This document shows positions 59,501 through 64,000 of a stretch of 64,000 bases of DNA, piece after piece (the first letter of the stretch is position 1; each line of letters opens with the position of its first letter). The notes beneath the pieces are model-generated. The model did no database searches, was not told the origin of the DNA, and worked only from the letters and a program-made list of their open reading frames with translations. The stretch spans positions 1,265,001-1,329,000 of the forward strand of contig VISH01000002.1 in NCBI GenBank assembly GCA_007827375.1. Reading direction: 5' to 3'. This DNA is from Alteromonadaceae bacterium 2753L.S.0a.02. GTDB lineage: Bacteria > Pseudomonadota > Gammaproteobacteria > Pseudomonadales > Cellvibrionaceae. Both the position numbers and the translations under genes were made by a program.

Positions 59501-60748
59501 GAACGCTATAAAGTGCCTTACGGTGCAGTAATCTCGGTAAAAGATGGTGAGGAAGTGAAAGGTGGTTCGATTATCGCGAAATGGGACCCGCATACTCACC
59601 CCATTATTACCGAAGTTGCCGGTCGTGTAGCCATGACCGGAATGGAAGATGGCCTGTCGATTCGCAAGCAAACAGACGACCTCACGGGCCTTTCCAGTAT
59701 TGAGATACTGGACCCAGGTGAGCGTCCCTCTGCGGGCAAAGATATGAAGCCGGCTGTTACCCTAGTGGATGAAAATGGCAACGAACTGACGCTCGCGAAC
59801 TCCAACCAGCCCGCGCACTACATGCTTCCGGGTAAGGCGATTTTGAGCCTCAGCAATGGCGATAATGTGGGAGTGGGTGACGTTATTGCGCGTATCCCGC
59901 AGGAAGGTTCGAAAACCCGCGACATCACGGGTGGTCTGCCTCGTGTTGCCGACTTGTTCGAAGCACGTAAGCCAAAAGAGCCCTCCATTCTCGCAGAGAT
60001 TTCCGGCACAATTTCTTTTGGTAAAGAAACCAAAGGCAAGCGCCGTTTGGTTATAACGCCTGTGAATGGAGAATTGTTGCCCGACGGCTCTACCCATTAC
60101 GAGGTGCTGATTCCAAAACACCGACAGCTCACTGTATTTGAAGGTGAAACTGTTGCAAAGGGTGAAGTGGTTTCTGACGGACCAAGCAACCCGCATGATA
60201 TTTTGCGCTTGCAGGGCGTTGAAGCACTGGCACGTTACATCGTTAATGAGATTCAGGAGGTTTACCGCCTTCAGGGTGTGAAAATTAACGATAAACATAT
60301 CGAAGTTATCGTACGTCAGATGCTGCGTAAGGCCGAAATTACGGCGATGGGCGATTCCGAGTTCGTGAAAGGTGAGCAGGTGGAGTATAACGCTGTGCTT
60401 GAAACCAACGAGAAACTGCGCGCCGACAGCCGTCAACCTGCACAATACGAGCGGCAGTTGTTGGGTATTACCAAAGCATCTCTTGCAACAGAGTCGTTCA
60501 TATCTGCGGCTTCCTTCCAGGAGACCACGCGGGTACTTACTGAAGCGGCGGTTACCGGAAAAATCGACAACCTCCGTGGTTTGAAAGAAAACGTGGTTGT
60601 TGGCCGACTCATTCCAGCGGGAACCGGTTTGGCGTATCACAACGAACGCCGTCGTAAGCGCGAAGAAGAGCATGCGCCAGTCGACAGTGTCAGTGCGGCA
60701 GAGGTTGAAGCTGCATTGACAGAAGCGCTGAAATCCAGCTCTTCATAA
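56525..60748 (+). CDS. rpoC: DNA-directed RNA polymerase beta' subunit
   Basis: This 1407-residue subunit starts at a TTG (56525) with GGAGG upstream. It has the N-terminal zinc ribbon (CLCGKYKRMKHRGIICEKCGVEV), the catalytic NADFDGDQMAVH motif with three magnesium-binding aspartates (about 460), the trigger loop region and the second zinc site (CESRYGICAQCYGRDLARG). A TTG start on such a highly expressed gene is uncommon. Length is normal. Confidence 0.99.
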   Translation: MKDLLNLLKNQGQTDEFDGIRIGLASPDMIRSWSFGEVKKPETINYRTFKPEREGLFCAKIFGPVKDYECLCGKYKRMKHRGIICEKCGVEVTLAKVRRERMGHIELACPTAHIWFLKSLPSRIGLLLDMTLRSIERVLYFESFVVTDPGMTTLERGQLLTDEQYFEAMEEFGDEFEAKMGAEAIQQLVRDIDLDREAQSIREEIPNTNSETKIKKLSKRLKLLEAFIQSGNKPEWMILEALPVLPPDLRPLVPLDGGRFATSDLNDLYRRVINRNNRLKRLLDLNAPDIIVRNEKRMLQEAVDALLDNGRRGRAITGSNKRPLKSLADMIKGKQGRFRQNLLGKRVDYSGRSVIVTGPTLRLHQCGLPKKMALELFKPFIFSKLELRGLATTIKAAKKMVEREEPVVWDILDEVIREHPVLLNRAPTLHRLGIQAFEPVLIEGKAIQLHPLVCAAYNADFDGDQMAVHVPLTLEAQLEARALMMSTNNILSPASGEPIIVPSQDVVLGLYWMTRERINDLGEGMVFSDTKEVSRAFYAKKVGLQAKIKVRIREAKIREDGEKEESIRFLDTTVGRVLLWEIVPDGIAFEMVNRPMVKKAISAIINFCYRVVGLKATVIFADQLMYMGYDFSTKSGASIGVNDFEIPEAKANIIDSAEAEVKEIESQYASGLVTQGEKYNKVIDIWSRANDLVAKSMMEGISTETVINRQGEEDKQASYNSVFMYADSGARGSPAQIRQLAGMRGLMARPDGSIIETPITANFREGLNVLQYFISTHGARKGLADTALKTANSGYLTRRLVDVAQDVVITSPDCGTDEGLTMAPVIEGGDIIESLGDRILGRVVAQDVIRPGSDEILIPAGTMIDEKWVDRVEAMGIDEVIVRSAITCESRYGICAQCYGRDLARGHRANIGESVGVIAAQSIGEPGTQLTMRTFHIGGAASRASAADSIQVKQDGTIRLHNIKVVTRSSGELVAVSRSGELAVADPAGRERERYKVPYGAVISVKDGEEVKGGSIIAKWDPHTHPIITEVAGRVAMTGMEDGLSIRKQTDDLTGLSSIEILDPGERPSAGKDMKPAVTLVDENGNELTLANSNQPAHYMLPGKAILSLSNGDNVGVGDVIARIPQEGSKTRDITGGLPRVADLFEARKPKEPSILAEISGTISFGKETKGKRRLVITPVNGELLPDGSTHYEVLIPKHRQLTVFEGETVAKGEVVSDGPSNPHDILRLQGVEALARYIVNEIQEVYRLQGVKINDKHIEVIVRQMLRKAEITAMGDSEFVKGEQVEYNAVLETNEKLRADSRQPAQYERQLLGITKASLATESFISAASFQETTRVLTEAAVTGKIDNLRGLKENVVVGRLIPAGTGLAYHNERRRKREEEHAPVDSVSAAEVEAALTEALKSSSS

Positions 60749-60786
60749 ACCAGCTAAATTCAGGCTTTTACGCCCGGGATTAGTTG

Positions 60787-60815
60787 TTGACGATAGGGGG
60801 TGGTGTCATTACAAT
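60787..60815 (+). promoter_or_regulatory. Promoter of the rpsL-rpsG-fusA operon
   Basis: TTGACG (60787-60792), a 17-bp spacer and TACAAT (60810-60815) form a good sigma-70 promoter 111 bp before the rpsL ATG. The GC-rich bases after the -10 (GCGCCA) suit stringent control of ribosomal-protein genes. Confidence 0.8.
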
Positions 60816-60925
60816 GCGCCACCCGCTGTTTTTGGCGGTGGGCAGCTATTGCCCGCTCATAATGAATCTACCTGTATTTCGAGCTTTGAAAGCAGGTTTA
60901 AGTTGAATATTTGGAGTTATGTTTC

Positions 60926-61297
60926 ATGGCAACGATCAACCAGTTGGTTCGTAAGCCGAGAAAACGCAAAGTTAAGACCAGTGACGTTCGTGCTTTGGAA
61001 GCGTGTCCTCAGCGCCGTGGTGTTTGTACTCGTGTTTATACCACTACACCTAAAAAGCCAAACTCTGCACTTCGTAAAGTATGTCGTGTTCGTTTGACTA
61101 ACGGTTTTGAAGTTTCTTCCTACATTGGTGGTGAAGGTCACAATCTTCAGGAGCACAGCGTTGTGCTGATCCGCGGTGGTCGTGTTAAAGACTTGCCGGG
61201 TGTGCGCTACCACACTGTACGTGGTGCCCTGGATACGTCTGGCGTAAACGATCGAAAGCGCGGTCGTTCCAAGTATGGTACTAAGCGTCCTAAGTAA
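60926..61297 (+). CDS. rpsL: 30S ribosomal protein S12
   Basis: ATG 60926 has GGAG upstream; the longer frame from 60911 adds five residues without match. The 123-residue protein has TTPKKPNSALRKV with the streptomycin-related lysine in wild-type form, and GGRVKDLPGVRYH. It shapes the decoding centre. It is the first gene of the str operon. Confidence 0.98.
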   Translation: MATINQLVRKPRKRKVKTSDVRALEACPQRRGVCTRVYTTTPKKPNSALRKVCRVRLTNGFEVSSYIGGEGHNLQEHSVVLIRGGRVKDLPGVRYHTVRGALDTSGVNDRKRGRSKYGTKRPK

Positions 61298-61403
61298 GGT
61301 CGCGTACCATCCAGCGTTTTACGGTAGAACCAGTAAGGCCGAGCGTTTTGATTCTCTGCGTCTCGGAGCAACCTGAATAGAGAGTAATTGGTGAGTTACA
61401 AAC

Positions 61404-61874
61404 ATGCCTAGAAGAAGAGTTGTCGCCAAGCGCGAAGTCTTACCAGATCCAAAATTTGGTAACGTGACTTTGGCAAAATTCATGAACCACGTGATGATTA
61501 GTGGTAAAAAATCCGTTGCGGAGCGTATCGTTTACGGCGCTTTGGATCTGGTAAAAGAAAAGTTGAACAAAGATCCTCTCGAAGTTTTTGACGAGGCTTT
61601 AGAAAACATCGCGCCGCTGGTGGAAGTTAAATCCCGCCGTGTGGGTGGTGCTACCTATCAAGTGCCAGTGGAAGTTCGTCCTTCGCGTCGTGAAGCTTTA
61701 GCAATGCGATGGTTGGTGGAATATTCCCGCAATCGCGGTGAAAAGTCCATGCCACAGCGTTTAGCCGGTGAACTGATCGATGCTTCCCAAAACAAGGGTG
61801 GCGCGGTTAAAAAGCGTGAAGACGTACACCGTATGGCAGAAGCGAACAAAGCGTTTTCGCACTTCCGCTTCTAA
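61404..61874 (+). CDS. rpsG: 30S ribosomal protein S7
   Basis: This 156-residue protein begins MPRRRVVAKREVLPDPKFG and has VGGATYQVPVEVRPSRR, both S7 signatures. It nucleates assembly of the 30S head and contacts the E site, and represses str-operon translation in E. coli. Confidence 0.98.
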   Translation: MPRRRVVAKREVLPDPKFGNVTLAKFMNHVMISGKKSVAERIVYGALDLVKEKLNKDPLEVFDEALENIAPLVEVKSRRVGGATYQVPVEVRPSRREALAMRWLVEYSRNRGEKSMPQRLAGELIDASQNKGGAVKKREDVHRMAEANKAFSHFRF

Positions 61875-61925
61875 CTCCTCTACTGCGTTTCGCGTACGAT
61901 TTAGTTTCAAAAAGATATGCAGCAG

Positions 61926-61950
61926 AAGGCAGCCAATACAGCTGCCTTTT
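61926..61950 (+). terminator. Hairpin between rpsG and fusA
   Basis: AAGGCAGC (61926-61933) pairs perfectly with GCTGCCTT (61941-61948) and is followed by TT only. It may be a partial terminator reducing read-through from rpsG into fusA. Confidence 0.55.
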
Positions 61951-62051
61951 AGCGTATTAGGCAAACGCAAAACGCAGCAGATGGATATGATTCAGTGCCC
62001 GAGGGTACTTCGAGTTAAAATTCTTAAACTAGCTATTGGGGATATAGAGCC

Positions 62052-64000
62052 GTGGCACGTAAAACACCTATCGCACGTTACCGTAATATCGGTATTTGTG
62101 CGCATGTAGACGCTGGTAAAACCACCACTACCGAACGTGTTCTCTTCTATACCGGTCTGTCACACAAAATTGGTGAAGTGCACGATGGTGCCGCCACCAT
62201 GGACTGGATGGAACAGGAACAAGAACGTGGTATTACCATTACCTCGGCTGCGACAACCTGCTTTTGGGCAGGTATGCAGCAGCAGTTCGACCAGCATCGC
62301 ATCAACATTATTGATACTCCTGGGCACGTGGACTTCACCATTGAGGTAGAGCGTTCATTACGCGTTCTCGACGGTGCCGTAGTTGTGTTGTGTGGGTCTT
62401 CTGGTGTGCAGCCGCAAACCGAAACTGTTTGGCGTCAGGCGAACAAATACGAAGTACCCCGCATGGTTTTCGTGAATAAAATGGACCGTGCCGGCGCAAA
62501 CTTTATGAGTGTTGTTAAGCAGCTTAAAGACCGTCTGGGTGCTAACGCAGTACCTTTACAAATGACTATCGGTGCTGAAGACGAATTTAAAGGCGTCGTC
62601 GATTTGGTTAAAATGAAAGCCATCCTGTGGAACGAAGAAGACATGGGTATGACATTCGACTACGCTGAAATTCCAGATGATCTCAAAGACGAGTGCGATG
62701 AGATGCGTGAGTATATGGTTGAAGCCGCGGCTGAAGCCAATGAAGAGCTCATGGAAAAATACCTGGAAGACGGTGAGCTAACTGAAGAGGAAATTAAAAA
62801 GGGATTGCGTTTGCGTACGCTCGCAAATGAAATCGTACCTGTTTTGGGCGGTTCTGCCTTTAAAAACAAAGGTGTACAGGCGGTACTGGATGCTGTTATT
62901 GAGTACCTGCCGGCGCCAACAGAAGTTAAAGCTATTCAGGGTACCCTGGAAGACGGTGAAACAGTTGCAGAGCGTCACGCTGACGACGCTGAGCCCTTCT
63001 CCGCGTTGGCATTCAAAATTGCTACTGACCCCTTTGTTGGTACCCTCACTTTCTTCCGTGTTTACTCTGGTAAGCTCGAAAGCGGTACCGCAGTGTATAA
63101 CTCGGTGAAGCTTAAAAAAGAGCGCGTTGGCCGTATGGTGCAAATGCACTCTAACAGTCGAGAAGAAATCAAAGAGGTGTTGGCTGGCGATATCGCTGCA
63201 GCGATCGGCCTCAAGGACGTCACTACTGGTGATACCCTGTGCGCCGAGGGCAGTAAAATTGTACTGGAGCGTATGGAATTCCCCGAGCCTGTAATTTCCG
63301 TTGCTGTTGAGCCAAAATCAAAAGCAGACCAGGAAAAGATGGGGATTGCATTGGGTAAACTGGCTCAGGAAGACCCTTCTTTCCGAGTAAAAACCGACGA
63401 AGAAACCGGACAGACTATTATTTCCGGTATGGGTGAATTGCACCTCGATATTCTCGTCGATCGTATGCGTCGTGAATTTAACGTAGAAGCCAATATTGGT
63501 AAGCCTCAGGTGGCATACCGTGAACGTATTACTCGAACTATAGAGATCGAGGGTAAGTTCGTACGTCAGTCTGGTGGTCGTGGTCAGTTCGGACACGTTT
63601 GGGTTCGTTTTGAACCAGCCGAAGACACCAACGCTGAAGGTCTTGAATTCGTCAATGAAATTGTGGGCGGTGTGGTTCCCAAGGAATACATCCCTGCAGT
63701 TGAAAAGGGTATTTCCGAGCAAATGCAAAACGGTATTCTCGCCGGTTACCCTCTCTTGGGGCTTAAAGCAAGCTTGTACGATGGCTCATACCACGATGTT
63801 GACTCCAGTGAAATGGCCTTTAAAATTGCTGCCTCAATGGCGACCAAGAAGTTGGCACAGGAAGGCGGAGCTGTACTGCTTGAGCCAATGATGAAGGTTG
63901 AAGTCGTAACCCCTGAAGAAAACATGGGCGATGTGGTTGGTGACCTGAACCGCCGCCGCGGCCTCATTCAGGGCATGGACGAGAACCCTTCAGGTAAGGT
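62052..64000 (+). CDS. fusA: Elongation factor G, N-terminal part (cut by window edge)
   Basis: The frame starts at GTG 62052 and is open to the window end (649 codons of about 700). It has all GTPase motifs: G1 AHVDAGKTTTTE, switch I with ERGITITSAA, G3 DTPGHVDF, G4 NKMD. Domains II-IV follow, with GRGQFGHVW and the domain IV text. It drives translocation on the ribosome and recycles it with RRF. A 177-bp gap and a hairpin separate it from rpsG. The C-terminus and any tuf gene after it are outside the window. Confidence 0.98.
   Translation, partial: MARKTPIARYRNIGICAHVDAGKTTTTERVLFYTGLSHKIGEVHDGAATMDWMEQEQERGITITSAATTCFWAGMQQQFDQHRINIIDTPGHVDFTIEVERSLRVLDGAVVVLCGSSGVQPQTETVWRQANKYEVPRMVFVNKMDRAGANFMSVVKQLKDRLGANAVPLQMTIGAEDEFKGVVDLVKMKAILWNEEDMGMTFDYAEIPDDLKDECDEMREYMVEAAAEANEELMEKYLEDGELTEEEIKKGLRLRTLANEIVPVLGGSAFKNKGVQAVLDAVIEYLPAPTEVKAIQGTLEDGETVAERHADDAEPFSALAFKIATDPFVGTLTFFRVYSGKLESGTAVYNSVKLKKERVGRMVQMHSNSREEIKEVLAGDIAAAIGLKDVTTGDTLCAEGSKIVLERMEFPEPVISVAVEPKSKADQEKMGIALGKLAQEDPSFRVKTDEETGQTIISGMGELHLDILVDRMRREFNVEANIGKPQVAYRERITRTIEIEGKFVRQSGGRGQFGHVWVRFEPAEDTNAEGLEFVNEIVGGVVPKEYIPAVEKGISEQMQNGILAGYPLLGLKASLYDGSYHDVDSSEMAFKIAASMATKKLAQEGGAVLLEPMMKVEVVTPEENMGDVVGDLNRRRGLIQGMDENPSGK

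Noticed and set aside
58583..60673. Long minus-strand open frames of 362 and 303 codons inside rpoC
   Set aside because: They are shadows of a conserved gene with strong codon bias on the plus strand; no ribosome-binding sites and no recognisable protein text.

Overview
The window is chromosomal DNA of a marine, polysaccharide-degrading gammaproteobacterium, most likely of the family Cellvibrionaceae (Saccharophagus/Teredinibacter type). The reasons are long poly-serine linkers behind lipoprotein signal peptides, a GH10 xylanase, a CE2-type esterase, a cellobionic acid phosphorylase locus, and a Pseudomonas-like order birA-coaX-SPOR-tRNAs-secE-nusG-rplKAJL-rpoBC-rpsLG-fusA. No insertion sequence, prophage or CRISPR array was seen.

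Layout. 1-2.9 kb: a minus-strand set of circularly permuted ATP-grasp, alpha-E and transglutaminase-like genes (the last cut by the window edge). 3.3-11.5 kb: a YbaN-type membrane protein, then an iron/redox block in which a strong Fur box (5151-5165) separates a di-haem peroxidase from a plus-strand run of imelysin, DUF1111 di-haem protein, DUF1513, second imelysin and porin. 11.6-17.6 kb: GH10 xylanase lipoprotein, HD hydrolase, a two-component system and two spondin-domain proteins. 17.7-20.4 kb: a Crp-family regulator, a 743-bp region without genes that holds two near-identical palindromes and two candidate small RNAs, and a Fur-box-preceded FMN-binding/PepSY pair. 20.5-25.9 kb: Ser/Thr kinase, bacterioferritin, bacterioferritin-associated ferredoxin (with Fur box), peroxiredoxin, CE2-like esterase.

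26-32 kb is a cellobionate locus: gluconokinase, LacI regulator, GPH-family symporter and GH94 phosphorylase. It would import cellobionate (a product of oxidative cellulose cleavage), phosphorolyse it to glucose-1-phosphate and gluconate, and phosphorylate the gluconate. 32-37 kb is a glycosyltransfer locus: an ALG10-like GT-C protein, a DUF2298 GT-C protein, a DPM1/GtrB-like GT2 and a GtrA-like flippase, followed by hemG.

37-47.8 kb is housekeeping: lytic transglycosylase, proS, HIT protein, an HU-like protein with a basic tail, fmdB-type protein, aspS, yebC, alr, birA, coaX, SPOR protein. 47.8-48.7 kb holds five tRNA genes (Thr-Tyr-Gly-Thr-Trp). The EF-Tu gene that usually lies between tRNA-Thr and tRNA-Trp is absent, and the tRNA-Tyr 3' end is duplicated around a 135-bp chain of hairpins. 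From 48.7 kb to the end lie secE, nusG, rplKAJL, rpoBC, rpsL, rpsG and the 5' part of fusA.

The points most worth a second look are the twin-operator/twin-ncRNA region (18.3-19.07 kb), the ALG10-like/DUF2298/GtrB/GtrA locus (32-37 kb), and the tRNA-Tyr-bounded hairpin array (48.0-48.2 kb).
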